This document shows positions 1 to 7,612 of a stretch of 21,966 nt of DNA, one piece after another. Below the pieces are notes generated by a model. That model ran no database searches, was not told the origin of the DNA, and saw only the letters and a program-made list of their open reading frames with translations. Position 1 is the stretch's first letter. Every line of letters begins with the position of its first letter. The stretch spans positions 1 to 21,966 of IMG/VR virus record IMGVR_UViG_3300037635_002938, one strand, 5' to 3'. The stretch is from a virus. The position numbers and the translations under genes were made by a program.

Positions 1-407
1 ATACCTTCTAAAGATGGAATTTGATTTGAGTTACCATAAACCGCAGAGGTTGATGACATTACAAATGATTTAATCTGACTAATTCTAGAAGCTTCAAGTA
101 CATTAGCTGTACCCAATGCGTTTACAGTAAATGTTGGGATTGGATCTTCAAATGATTCCTGTACACTGACTTTAGCAGCGGTATGAAATACATAGTCCAC
201 ACCAGCGAACAAAGGAACAATTTTAGCAAAATCGCAAATATCATACTTGTAGTTTTTTGCTTTGTGGTTCCAATAATACTTATCATGACCATCGGAAGAT
301 TCATTGTCAATGACAATAACTTTATGACCTAGATGTAATAATCTATCGACGAGGTGGCTGCCGATAAAACCAGCGCCACCCGTCACCAAAGATACTTTTT
401 GGTTCAT
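1..407 (-). CDS. NAD-dependent SDR epimerase/dehydratase, 3' part cut by window edge
   Basis: The first 135 residues of a nucleotide-sugar epimerase/dehydratase of the extended SDR family are visible; the frame is still open at base 1. The Rossmann motif GGAGFIGSHL lies near residues 10-19, followed by an acidic VIDNESS segment, HTAAKVSV near 70-77 and SSTSAVYG near 120-127, which is the pattern of UDP-glucose 4-epimerase-like proteins. The catalytic YxxxK should lie just past the edge, so activity cannot be judged. The ATG at 407 overlaps the upstream gene's TGA in an ATGA junction, which decides the start. Its place as the last visible gene of a sugar-nucleotide operon suggests it makes another activated sugar for the same glycan; the substrate is unknown. 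Confidence 0.85.
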   Translation of the reverse strand, partial: MNQKVSLVTGGAGFIGSHLVDRLLHLGHKVIVIDNESSDGHDKYYWNHKAKNYKYDICDFAKIVPLFAGVDYVFHTAAKVSVQESFEDPIPTFTVNALGTANVLEASRISQIKSFVMSSTSAVYGNSNQIPSLEG

Positions 408-1183
408 TTTTTGTTTGCGAAGTAGATGTAGTTTGTATGTCCAGGTCTAACTTCAGTCTCAGCTTCAATGTTAAAGTCTTTAGATGCGCGGAGTAGATAG
501 TCAGTCGAATTCATATTACCAGGAGTAATATTATTATACACCATATAGAATGATTTCGCATTCAATACTACATCACTGTAGTACTTTTCTTGGATGTCCA
601 TGCTACATTCGGAGAAAGCATAGTTGCTAATAACCAAGTCAATACCATCAATAGAATCTAGCTCAGTGAATGGGAGAGCGCGAAACTTACCATTTAAGTT
701 TTCAAATTTAGAAATGTACTTCTCCTGTAAAGCTGAAGCTTCAGGTAGATCGATGATTACATAGTTATCAAAATCAATAGCACAACTTAGGGTCTTACAT
801 AGACCACCATATCCACCTCCAATCTCAACGATATTTTTAATTTTGGAAGTATCAAACTCAGCAATAACGTCTAGAGTATTTTTGATATATCTAATAGTTG
901 AAGGCGAGATGCTTCCGAAGAAATCATACTCAAGAATTTCAGCATTTCCATACTTATCATTCTCTTTGAATTTCTCTAGAAGTTCTGGAGTGATTACTTC
1001 CTCATAATTTTTCATTTCATTAATGAACATTAGAGATTCGGGTCTCTTAACATGCTCTAGAATTTTCTTATACCTAGCATCTCTTTTAAAATTAGAAAAC
1101 GCTGTATCATCGTTGACAAATTCCATACAAGCCTGAGCGTACTCGGAGGCGTTTGTAGGATTCACATTCCATTCCTGGCTCAT
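404..1183 (-). CDS. SAM-dependent methyltransferase, putative sugar O-methyltransferase
   Basis: A 259-residue protein with a clear SAM-binding motif I, VEIGGGYGG, at about 119-127. An acidic post-I strand, VIIDLPE, lies at about 142-148, and an IDLVISNYAFSE segment at 181-192 is typical of the fourth strand of the Rossmann methyltransferase fold. The N-terminal ~110 residues are helical and carry no motif I recognise. The overall layout resembles the 'putative sugar O-methyltransferase' family found in polysaccharide clusters. That acceptor is inferred from the motif order and from the neighbours (glycosyltransferases, gmd, fcl), not shown. The gene starts 2 bases after the upstream glycosyltransferase stop and overlaps the next gene by ATGA, so the three are probably translated together. 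Confidence 0.75.
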   Translation of the reverse strand: MSQEWNVNPTNASEYAQACMEFVNDDTAFSNFKRDARYKKILEHVKRPESLMFINEMKNYEEVITPELLEKFKENDKYGNAEILEYDFFGSISPSTIRYIKNTLDVIAEFDTSKIKNIVEIGGGYGGLCKTLSCAIDFDNYVIIDLPEASALQEKYISKFENLNGKFRALPFTELDSIDGIDLVISNYAFSECSMDIQEKYYSDVVLNAKSFYMVYNNITPGNMNSTDYLLRASKDFNIEAETEVRPGHTNYIYFANKK

Positions 1184-1185
1184 AA

Positions 1186-2688
1186 TTAATCTCGGTATTT
1201 GGGGTGAGGGGTAGTGAAGTCAATTCCAACTCCACCATATGCGATTGGGTAATACCAGCTCTTATACTGTCCACCAATATCAACAACGTTGTTAAGCTTG
1301 TTTAGATCAAACTTAACCGCATCAAAGAACTGTTGGGATTCACTAATCTCAACACCAACTTTAGATAGAGTAACCTTAGTTGTTGCGGCATTTCCACCTA
1401 CCTGATGGAATGCTGGTGTATCTAGAGCATAGATGTTATAGAATTTTTGTGCGTCAGCAAATCCAACATCAATATGATAACCCCTTTCTACATGTGAACA
1501 TCTAGCAATACGTGTAGCGTGTTGACGATATTCTTCACTGAGGTAGATGATTGCGTGCGCTGATAACATATTATATATGCGTACAATGTCACTGCTAACT
1601 TCACCATAATGAACAAAAGGTCCCATGAAACTTAGGTATCTTCCCCACTGATTTGTTCCAATGTAGAGGGCATCAGCATCTTCTGGTAGGTCATAGATTA
1701 GCTTATCAATCCCCATAGGAAGAATATCATCTTCAGCTAATAAGAATGGAGTCTGAATACTAGTATCACTCAAAACTTTATAATGAGAACCAGAGCAACC
1801 AACTTTCTTAATTCTACTACGAACACCATCCACGCGAGTAACTTTGTCATAACCAAAATCACGCAGTGTCTTTTCAGTCCTAGTAACCTTACCAGGCTCA
1901 TAGTCTACATTAATATAGTATGCAGGTACTGATGTGATATCAAACTTTCTAGTTTTTATTTCAGGCTTAGGTTCTGGAGGATTTAGTGCAGCATTCTTAG
2001 ACTTTTCTAAATGGTACTTATTAGTCATTTTTTGTGGACCATATAAATGAGCAATCAAAGCATTTTGGTGGAATGAATTGAATCTATCATCCATAACAAT
2101 CAAATCAAGGTTATTCTTAAAGACTGTGTAGTTTAGTTCTGACTGATCACCAAAAGGAAAGCTATCAAATCGTTCTTTAAAGTTGCCGATACATTCACGA
2201 AGTTGTCTCATACTACTTTTATCGAAAAGTAATACACCAGAATTAAAATAATAATCTTTAATGTAATCCCAACTAAATTCGGATACAATTCTTTTTTCTG
2301 TCCATTGGATTGCTGGGTTTAAATCACGAACAACTCTGAGACATTCTTGTGGATAGATCTCAAAAAGATTAGGGCAGTCATCATAGACAAATGCATCAGA
2401 ATCCAAGTATAAAATATTATCATATTCAATTTCCCACTTCTCCTCTAGGAAAATTCTAAACCTCTCAAACATAGGATTTAGGAAATTTACATGTGGCTGA
2501 TCAAACAAAACATAATCCGCACCAATTCTCTCAGCATAACGTCTTGCTAGAATATGCGAGTGACCGTATAGTTCCATATTTAGATTCTTTGCGGTTAGCA
2601 TAGAACCTCGGGTACCATCATCCTTTAACTTAGCGTTATCACTAATCAAAGATCTATCAAAGAAAACCTGTACTACTAAATTTTTCAT
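1186..2688 (-). CDS. Two-domain glycosyltransferase (GT8-like plus GT25-like)
   Basis: A 500-residue protein that appears to join two glycosyltransferase units. The N-terminal half has a GT-A pattern like family GT8: YLDSDAF with the DxD metal motif at 96-98, YFNSGVLLFD at 147-156, GDQSELN at 180-186 and AHLYGP at 213-218. The second half, from about residue 255, resembles the GT25/LPS type. It has YYINVDYEPGKVTRTEKTL, then RVDG at 285-288, GCSGSHYKVL at 297-306 and FLLAEDDILP at 315-324, matching the family order of 'INLD..R', 'DG', 'GC..SH' and 'LEDD'. The last 50 residues fit neither unit. Start ATG 2688 overlaps the GT11 stop (ATGA). Sugar donors and acceptors cannot be read from the sequence. 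Confidence is higher for the first unit than for the second. Confidence 0.75.
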   Translation of the reverse strand: MKNLVVQVFFDRSLISDNAKLKDDGTRGSMLTAKNLNMELYGHSHILARRYAERIGADYVLFDQPHVNFLNPMFERFRIFLEEKWEIEYDNILYLDSDAFVYDDCPNLFEIYPQECLRVVRDLNPAIQWTEKRIVSEFSWDYIKDYYFNSGVLLFDKSSMRQLRECIGNFKERFDSFPFGDQSELNYTVFKNNLDLIVMDDRFNSFHQNALIAHLYGPQKMTNKYHLEKSKNAALNPPEPKPEIKTRKFDITSVPAYYINVDYEPGKVTRTEKTLRDFGYDKVTRVDGVRSRIKKVGCSGSHYKVLSDTSIQTPFLLAEDDILPMGIDKLIYDLPEDADALYIGTNQWGRYLSFMGPFVHYGEVSSDIVRIYNMLSAHAIIYLSEEYRQHATRIARCSHVERGYHIDVGFADAQKFYNIYALDTPAFHQVGGNAATTKVTLSKVGVEISESQQFFDAVKFDLNKLNNVVDIGGQYKSWYYPIAYGGVGIDFTTPHPKYRD

Positions 2689-3479
2689 TTAACAATAATC
2701 CAATTTTTACAGTAAACATCACTTGTGTCGTGATTTTTTGCGGGACCAAACCAAGGACTTGGAGCAATTACTTTTTCGGTTGTAGTTGAAAGCCAAGCAC
2801 CCCACCAAGAAAAAGTACTATTTGCAATTATATGATAATTACATAGACCCATTAAAGCCATATCAATATATGGATTCTGTGTTTCGGAAACTAAAAATCT
2901 ATCGTCAGGGAATGTTGGGTTGGTCTTAACCCAATTCACATCATCAGTAAATACAATACACTGAACATCATCCGGTATTAGTTTTAAAGCTTTCTGATAA
3001 TACTCAATACCGAAAGCCTCGTGTCCAGTATGTCCAATGTAATCTGTCCTGCGGACATGAATAGACGCAACTTTACCACTGAGTTGATTCCTCATAATAG
3101 TGGCTAGGTCTAAATGTTCTGGGCGGAAAGTGAAGGCGTCCCTCACTTCTTTCTCAACATTAATAAAATACTTTTCTGATTGAAAAAATCCAAATAGATT
3201 TGAATCTGCTTCGGGTGGATTATCAAAGAACTCGGTATCAAAATGAAAGTGAGCTGCTTCGATGGTAGGGAAGTCTGTAATTCCAGTGTCACATTTAATA
3301 TCAAATGCGTCGTATAGATTACTCTTCAGCCTTTGATTGTAATGGGCTCCGAATGAACTCTTAGGAGGAATCACAATATTTCTATTATGTTTTTTTGACA
3401 GACCCAATAAAACGGCATATTGAAACATCTGATTACCGAGATGTCCAAGATTACCCATACGATTAAAAGAAAAAGTCAT
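2685..3479 (-). CDS. GT11 family glycosyltransferase (alpha-1,2-fucosyltransferase type)
   Basis: A 264-residue, inverting GT-B enzyme of family GT11, whose members move L-fucose from GDP-fucose to O-2 of a galactose-type acceptor. Three family motifs are plain: LGNQMFQYA at 14-22, the donor-binding HVRRTDY at 141-147, and NSTFSWWGAWL at 220-230 near the C terminus. Length is near the usual 270-300. No signal peptide or membrane helix is seen, so it should act in the cytoplasm. It sits three genes after gmd and two after fcl, which would supply GDP-L-fucose. Because a ColD-like gene lies between, a 3,6-dideoxy analogue such as colitose is an alternative donor. It starts 1 base after the upstream stop and ends in an ATGA overlap. 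Confidence 0.92.
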   Translation of the reverse strand: MTFSFNRMGNLGHLGNQMFQYAVLLGLSKKHNRNIVIPPKSSFGAHYNQRLKSNLYDAFDIKCDTGITDFPTIEAAHFHFDTEFFDNPPEADSNLFGFFQSEKYFINVEKEVRDAFTFRPEHLDLATIMRNQLSGKVASIHVRRTDYIGHTGHEAFGIEYYQKALKLIPDDVQCIVFTDDVNWVKTNPTFPDDRFLVSETQNPYIDMALMGLCNYHIIANSTFSWWGAWLSTTTEKVIAPSPWFGPAKNHDTSDVYCKNWIIVK

Positions 3480-3480
3480 A

Positions 3481-4635
3481 TCAAAGTTGATTCAAAATTT
3501 CTTCAAGCATATTCAAATGCCCATCATTAACGAAATGACTATTACCAATATATAGTCCTCTATCCTGGAGGATATCTGCGTTAGGGCAGTGTGCTTTGTA
3601 TCCACTTAAGAATGGTTGCTTAAGTAAGTTACCACCAACTACTGGGCGATACTCAACTAGATATTCATCCAAGAGTTCTTGTAGTTTGATGTGAGTTTTC
3701 TTATGTATAGAAATCAATGGGAAGCAAAAGCTACTCATTCTATAGTTCCAAGTGGGTAGGTGGAACTTATCTTCGTGATGCATCAATAGGTCAATGAATG
3801 TCCGGTAGTTTTCATTGCGTTTGATAATCATATTATCAAGGCGGCGCAACTGTGACTGCCCTAGAACTGCTCCAATCTCATTATTGCGAAAGTTATATCC
3901 GTCAGTCATAAAGAGAAACTGGGAATTAATCTCGGGGTACATTGCAGCATACTTTTTAGCATGAATGGACTCACGAGATAAACCATGAGAACGCTTCATA
4001 CGCATCAGGTCATACATCTCTGTATTGTTAGTGGATACCATACCACCCTCAACCGTAGTCATATGATGTCCAAAGTAGAAGCTGAATGTACCACCTACAT
4101 CATATGTACCAGCCATAGTACCACCTTCAATAACAGCTCCGTGACTCTCACATACATCTTCTAGGATATCTACATCAGGGAAAATCTTATGAAAGTCCTC
4201 AACCTGTGCAGGAAAACCTAGTAAGTGTGTGACGAAGATTGCTCTGATATCTTTATGATCGCAAGCAATAGTCTGTAGGGCACCTAAATCAAAACTAAAA
4301 TCCTTTAGATTAATATCACAGAATACTGGTGTTAAGTTATTCTGAATGATAGGAGCAATGTTAGTAACCCAAGTGCAGGCAGGCACAATGACTTTAGCGC
4401 CATCAGGGATGTCATTTAGATCTTTCCAAGCAGATACCAACAGACTGTTGGCAGTACTACCACTACTAACAAAAAGAGAATGTTTAACTCCAAGCCAGTC
4501 ACTCCAATGCTCCTCGAATTTACGTACTTGTGGTCCCTGTGTTAATCGGCTGGTAGTCAAAACAAACCGAGCCATCCTCATACGGTCCCGCAAAGTAACC
4601 GTATCATCCATAAGATTCCAATTGTAATCAAACAT
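3481..4635 (-). CDS. DegT/DnrJ-fold PLP enzyme with His in place of the catalytic Lys (ColD-like 3-dehydratase)
   Basis: A 384-residue sugar aminotransferase-fold protein. SSGSTANSLL at 57-66 binds the PLP phosphate, the LED at 158-160 supplies the Asp facing the pyridine nitrogen, and EGGMV at 196-200 closes the active-site segment. In aminotransferases that segment reads S-F-x-x-x-K-x-x-T-x-x-E-G-G. Here it is FSFYFGHHMTTVEGG, so His190 takes the Lys position. That substitution is known from GDP-4-keto-6-deoxymannose 3-dehydratase (ColD) and from E1/RfbH 3-dehydrases. Length fits ColD (about 390) rather than RfbH (about 435), and I see no RfbH-like Cys cluster. With gmd upstream to make the substrate, a GDP-3,6-dideoxyhexose branch (colitose type) is the likely role. 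The product sugar is inference. It overlaps the fcl stop by 8 bases. Confidence 0.85.
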   Translation of the reverse strand: MFDYNWNLMDDTVTLRDRMRMARFVLTTSRLTQGPQVRKFEEHWSDWLGVKHSLFVSSGSTANSLLVSAWKDLNDIPDGAKVIVPACTWVTNIAPIIQNNLTPVFCDINLKDFSFDLGALQTIACDHKDIRAIFVTHLLGFPAQVEDFHKIFPDVDILEDVCESHGAVIEGGTMAGTYDVGGTFSFYFGHHMTTVEGGMVSTNNTEMYDLMRMKRSHGLSRESIHAKKYAAMYPEINSQFLFMTDGYNFRNNEIGAVLGQSQLRRLDNMIIKRNENYRTFIDLLMHHEDKFHLPTWNYRMSSFCFPLISIHKKTHIKLQELLDEYLVEYRPVVGGNLLKQPFLSGYKAHCPNADILQDRGLYIGNSHFVNDGHLNMLEEILNQL

Positions 4636-5551
4636 TCTTCAAATACCAACGATAAGTTTGCTGTAGACCGTCTTTAAAAGCAGTACTAGGCTTCCATCCT
4701 AGCTGATTAGCCATAGTGCTGTCAAGTAATTTGCGAGGATTTCCGTTAGGTTTTGTAGTGTCCCATAGAATCTCTCCTTCAAAACCAACAACCTTTGCGA
4801 CCCCTTCTGCTAGCTGTTTGATGGTGATGTCTTCACCAGTCCCAACATTAACGTGACCATAGTCACTGTAGTTATCCATAAAGAACATACAGGCTTCTCC
4901 AAGGTCTTCAGCGAAGAGAAACTCTCTCATAGGTGTTCCGTCACCCCAGCAGGTAACAGTGTCTTCACCAGCCACCTTGGCGTTGTGGAAGCGGTTCATC
5001 AATGATGCGAGGACGTGACCTGAGTCCTCGTGGAAATTGTCTCCAGGACCATATAGATTAGGAGGCATAATACTGATAGCATCAAATCCGTATTGCTCCC
5101 TGTAGAAGTCACACTGTTTGATTCCTGCGATCTTTGCGATTGCGTATGCGTCGTTAGTAGGCTCAAGAGCCCCCGTAAGGAGTTCATTTTCTTTTAGTGG
5201 GTGTTGGCGTCCAGCTGGATAGATGCAAGATGTTCCTAAGAATAGGAGCTTCTTAACACCTGAATAATATGATGAGTCAATTACATTACACTGCATCATT
5301 AGATTGTCGTGTAAGAACTCTGCTTTGCGAGTCTTGTTAGCCATAATACCACCAACTAGGGCAGCAGCTAGGATAACATAATCAACCTTATTAGTCTTAA
5401 ACCATGCACGAACATCTGCTTGTTCACGTAAATCTAGGTCTTTGCTGCGAGGTAGAAGTAGTTTATGTCTTTTGTTTATAAACTGTCTGGTGATTGCTCC
5501 TCCAGCTAAACCACCAGATCCAAAAATAGCTATTGTAGAATTATTGTCCAT
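4628..5551 (-). CDS. fcl: GDP-L-fucose synthase (or closely related ColC-type epimerase/reductase)
   Basis: A 307-residue extended SDR that turns GDP-4-keto-6-deoxymannose into GDP-L-fucose by 3,5-epimerisation and NADPH reduction. [14 protein letters not shown] (residues 7-20) is the cofactor loop. LGTSCIYP at 105-112 and YAIAK with Tyr136/Lys140 are the catalytic elements. [16 protein letters not shown] and NLYGPGDNF are highly typical of the fucose synthase family. A TTG at 5569 would extend the protein by 6 residues. I prefer ATG 5551 because it is a standard codon with an AAGAG stretch about 10 bases upstream, and it overlaps the gmd stop by only 11 bases. ColC, the last enzyme of colitose synthesis, belongs to the same family, and the neighbouring ColD-like gene leaves that option open. 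Confidence 0.93.
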   Translation of the reverse strand: MDNNSTIAIFGSGGLAGGAITRQFINKRHKLLLPRSKDLDLREQADVRAWFKTNKVDYVILAAALVGGIMANKTRKAEFLHDNLMMQCNVIDSSYYSGVKKLLFLGTSCIYPAGRQHPLKENELLTGALEPTNDAYAIAKIAGIKQCDFYREQYGFDAISIMPPNLYGPGDNFHEDSGHVLASLMNRFHNAKVAGEDTVTCWGDGTPMREFLFAEDLGEACMFFMDNYSDYGHVNVGTGEDITIKQLAEGVAKVVGFEGEILWDTTKPNGNPRKLLDSTMANQLGWKPSTAFKDGLQQTYRWYLKNV

Positions 5552-6542
5552 TAAGTACCATCTCTTCAACTAGTCCATCAAATGTAAATTTAGGCTCCCA
5601 TCCCAAAACTGTTTTTGCTTTGGTTGGATCACCGAGAAGAGTTTCCACTTCTGCTGGTCTGAAATATTTAGGATTGACTTTCACAACTGTTCTGTTGGTG
5701 TTTAGGCAATAACCAAACTCTTCCATTCCTTCACCGCGCCACTCAATATTGAACCCAAAGTATGGGGCAGCAGCATCTACAAATTGCTTGACTGAATACT
5801 GCTCACCAGTTGCGATAACATAATCATCAGGCTTCTCCTGTTGGAGCATCAACCACATAGCTTCTACGTAGTCTTGTGCGTGTCCCCAGTCACGTCTTGC
5901 GTTGAGGTTTCCAAGTTGGAGATCACTTTGGAGTCCCACACTAATTCTGGACAAGGCTCGGACGATCTTGCGCGTGACGAACGTCTCTCCACGGCGGCTG
6001 CTCTCGTGGTTGAATAGAATTCCGCTAGAAGCATGTAAGTCATAACTTTCTCTGTAGTTCTTAATGATCCAGTACCCGTATAGTTTAGCAACTCCGTAGG
6101 GAGAACGTGGATACATCGGAGTGGTTTCTGTTTGTGGTGTCTCCTGTACTAGCCCATAAAGCTCACTGGTGCTCGCCTGATAGATTCGTACTGAATCCTC
6201 CATACCAAGTAAACGGACGGCTTCTAGGACACGTAGAGTGCCTAATGCGTCGGTATTAGCGGTATACTCTGGCTGATCGAAGGAAACCTTGACGTGACTC
6301 TGGGCACCTAGGTTATAAATCTCTTCTGGTTGGACTTCCTTAATGATCCTAACAATACCTAGGGCATCTGTTAGGTCACCGTAGTGAAGTGTAATACGGT
6401 CAAAAATATGGTCAATTCTATGGGTGTTAATCAGAGAGGAACGACGGACAATACCGTGAACTTCATATCCTTTTTGTAGGAGGAGTTCGGCTAGATATGA
6501 TCCATCCTGCCCTGTGATACCCGTAATAAGTGCTACTTTCAT
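5541..6542 (-). CDS. gmd: GDP-mannose 4,6-dehydratase
   Basis: A full-length 333-residue SDR that converts GDP-D-mannose to GDP-4-keto-6-deoxy-D-mannose, the common precursor of GDP-fucose, GDP-rhamnose, GDP-perosamine and GDP-colitose. The cofactor motif [11 protein letters not shown] begins at residue 7 and RRSSL is at 33-37. [10 protein letters not shown] at 121-130 supplies the Thr and Glu of the active site, and [10 protein letters not shown] has Tyr149 and Lys153 of Yxxx[12 protein letters not shown] and [17 protein letters not shown] are conserved in the family. It is the first gene of the glycan operon. It has its own extended -10 promoter just upstream and is insulated by a terminator. 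The mannose donor must come from the host, since no mannose pathway gene lies in this window. Confidence 0.97.
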   Translation of the reverse strand: MKVALITGITGQDGSYLAELLLQKGYEVHGIVRRSSLINTHRIDHIFDRITLHYGDLTDALGIVRIIKEVQPEEIYNLGAQSHVKVSFDQPEYTANTDALGTLRVLEAVRLLGMEDSVRIYQASTSELYGLVQETPQTETTPMYPRSPYGVAKLYGYWIIKNYRESYDLHASSGILFNHESSRRGETFVTRKIVRALSRISVGLQSDLQLGNLNARRDWGHAQDYVEAMWLMLQQEKPDDYVIATGEQYSVKQFVDAAAPYFGFNIEWRGEGMEEFGYCLNTNRTVVKVNPKYFRPAEVETLLGDPTKAKTVLGWEPKFTFDGLVEEMVLNGQ

Positions 6543-6565
6543 TACAAATGGAATACTTAAAATAC

Positions 6566-6574
6566 ATTATAGCA
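6566..6574 (-). promoter_or_regulatory. Extended -10 promoter for the gmd glycan operon
   Basis: The minus strand reads TGCTATAAT here, a perfect extended -10 (TGn plus TATAAT) 24-32 bases before the gmd ATG. No -35 hexamer is recognisable; that position falls inside the upstream terminator hairpin. The same TGCTATAAT occurs at three other gene starts in this window. Confidence 0.7.
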
Positions 6575-6575
6575 T

Positions 6576-6600
6576 AAAAAAACCCCTTTCCGAGGGGGGT
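6576..6600 (-). terminator. Intrinsic terminator upstream of the gmd promoter
   Basis: On the minus strand a C-rich arm, a short loop (CGGAA) and AGGGG form a 5-bp CCCCT/AGGGG-type stem followed by a run of seven T. It ends transcription coming from the right and separates that unit from the glycan operon promoter only a few bases on. Confidence 0.8.
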
Positions 6601-6770
6601 CATCAAAAAATTGATAGGGTATATTATATGCTCGCCATACGATCTTTAAATGGAATCGCAAAACCATGCGATGAAATCATCCGCACCAACCATTCTTTAA
6701 GGGAGAATAGTAAACCTTGCCACGACGCGCCAGTCGGCATATTTAATGTGCCACCGACAGGCACAACTAA
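6601..6770 (-). other. Structured stretch before the terminator: candidate small RNA or tiny ORF
   Basis: No convincing gene fills this gap. On the minus strand it holds four short hairpins before the terminator: TGTGCC/GGCACA (6747-6765), TGCC-GAC with GTC-GGCA and a 2-base bulge (6718-6739), ATCGCA/TGCGAT (6655-6672) and ATCAA/TTGAT (6602-6615). Two tiny ORFs also exist. A minus-strand one spans 6624-6740 (38 codons, ATG after a weak GGTGG; residues include SLKEWLVRM and IPFKDRM). A plus-strand one starts at 6628 (53 codons, AGGG about 10 bases upstream). Neither is recognisable. A terminated, folded RNA on the minus strand is the reading I favour, weakly. Confidence 0.35.
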
Positions 6771-7007
6771 CTATGAAGTTATAACTTGAATTAGTTTAGT
6801 AACATCCATAGAACCAAAGACTAACTCCAAAGCAACTACGTCCCATAAGGCTAAACCTATAGCAAAGGGAAGAATGAGCGCACCGCCAATGATTTTGATA
6901 ATTAATGCGGGTTCTGTACTTCCCCAGAGTAGTGTGAAGTGTCCTATTACAAGTAATGTATTTCCAATGTAGCGTAAAAAAGATGTAGCTTTCATTGTAG
7001 ATACCAT
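6771..7007 (-). CDS. Small membrane protein, unknown function
   Basis: A 78-residue hydrophobic protein with two likely membrane segments: about residues 11-28 (YIGNTLLVIGHFTLLWG) and about 33-55 (PALIIKIIGGALILPFAIGLALW), then a short tail ending in TKLIQVITS. An alternative start is Met5 at 6995. Neither ATG has a clear ribosome binding site. I recognise it only as the kind of small conserved membrane protein common in cyanophage genomes. It follows the 79-residue gene after 40 bases, and the structured stretch and terminator follow it. No function can be assigned. Confidence 0.7.
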   Translation of the reverse strand: MVSTMKATSFLRYIGNTLLVIGHFTLLWGSTEPALIIKIIGGALILPFAIGLALWDVVALELVFGSMDVTKLIQVITS

Positions 7008-7047
7008 AAAGGGACTTGGTTAGGTCTCTTTTATAGTCTTACCGAGA

Positions 7048-7287
7048 CTAGTTATATGGACTAACAATTACATCCCTTACATATGCGGGATCTCCGCATA
7101 ACCATTTAGCATACTCTATGTCTTCCATAGCAGTACTACACTGCATTTGATTATCAAAGAGATATTCATCGTTCCAACGCTTCGTATAGAAGTCTTGTTT
7201 TTGGAGACGATAGTCAGGCTTACCGTTTAGTTTGATAATACCAGCTTCAACAAATCTGTAACCTTCACGTACTAATAATGTTTTCAT
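7048..7287 (-). CDS. Conserved-type small protein, unknown function
   Basis: A 79-residue, rather basic soluble protein beginning MKTLLVREGYRFVEAG, with WNDEYLFDNQMQCSTAMED and a final CGDPAYVRDVIVSPYN. A further in-frame ATG at 7323 would add 12 Arg-rich residues. I prefer 7287 because it forms an ATGA overlap with the upstream stop and has AGGTG about 9 bases upstream. No domain is recognised. It is translationally coupled to the 72-residue gene and shares its promoter at about 7525. Confidence 0.75.
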   Translation of the reverse strand: MKTLLVREGYRFVEAGIIKLNGKPDYRLQKQDFYTKRWNDEYLFDNQMQCSTAMEDIEYAKWLCGDPAYVRDVIVSPYN

Positions 7288-7502
7288 TGGATAGCACCTG
7301 CGGTTAAATCTTCTTGAATGCATTCTAAAATAATTTGATAGTCTTCAACGGAGTCACCTGTAAAGCGAACTCCTTCATCTTCATAAAAGCGTTTTACTTT
7401 CTTATATAGCTTTGGTTGAGAGTAGTCTAACTCAATGGTTCGACTAACAGCGTCTTGAAAAATCCCGATAGACTTACGGAATTTTGATCTGAGTTGGCTC
7501 AT
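7284..7502 (-). CDS. Small charged protein, unknown function
   Basis: A 72-residue protein rich in Lys, Arg, Glu and Asp, probably helical, starting MSQLRSKFRKSIGIFQDAV and ending DLTAGAIQ. No motif or membrane segment is recognised. It is the first gene behind a good sigma70-type promoter at 7525-7553 and overlaps the next gene by ATGA. An early, host-like transcription pattern is inferred from the promoter; the function is unknown. Confidence 0.75.
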   Translation of the reverse strand: MSQLRSKFRKSIGIFQDAVSRTIELDYSQPKLYKKVKRFYEDEGVRFTGDSVEDYQIILECIQEDLTAGAIQ

Positions 7503-7524
7503 ATCCTTGGTTGATTACCTAATT

Positions 7525-7553
7525 ATTATAGCAGGTTGGTGGGGGTTTGTGAA
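7525..7553 (-). promoter_or_regulatory. Sigma70-type promoter with extended -10
   Basis: The minus strand has TTCACA (7548-7553), a 17-base spacer and TATAAT (7525-7530) preceded by TGC. It differs from the host vegetative consensus at one -35 base. The stretch ACCTGCTATAATA is identical to the promoter before the primase. It precedes the 7502 start. Confidence 0.75.
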
Positions 7554-7570
7554 GGGGGTGTGCCAGTTTA

Positions 7571-7602
7571 TGAAGCGAATACTATGTGATAATCGCTTCA
7601 CA
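7571..7602 (-). repeat. Inverted repeat with two mutually exclusive stems
   Basis: TGAAGCGA (7571-7578) and TCGCTTCA (7593-7600) form a perfect 8-bp stem with a 14-base loop. TGTGA (7585-7589) and TCACA (7598-7602) offer a competing 5-bp stem. It lies just after the stop of the Zn-ribbon-like gene. No T run follows on the minus strand, so it may be an mRNA 3'-end structure rather than a classical terminator. Confidence 0.55.
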
Positions 7603-7612
7603 TAATTAAGAC

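Noticed and set aside
5551-5569. TTG start giving fcl six more residues
   Set aside because: ATG 5551 has a better-placed AAGAG and a shorter overlap with gmd.
6601-6770. A tRNA gene in the structured gap
   Set aside because: No cloverleaf arms with T-loop or acceptor pattern could be built on either strand.
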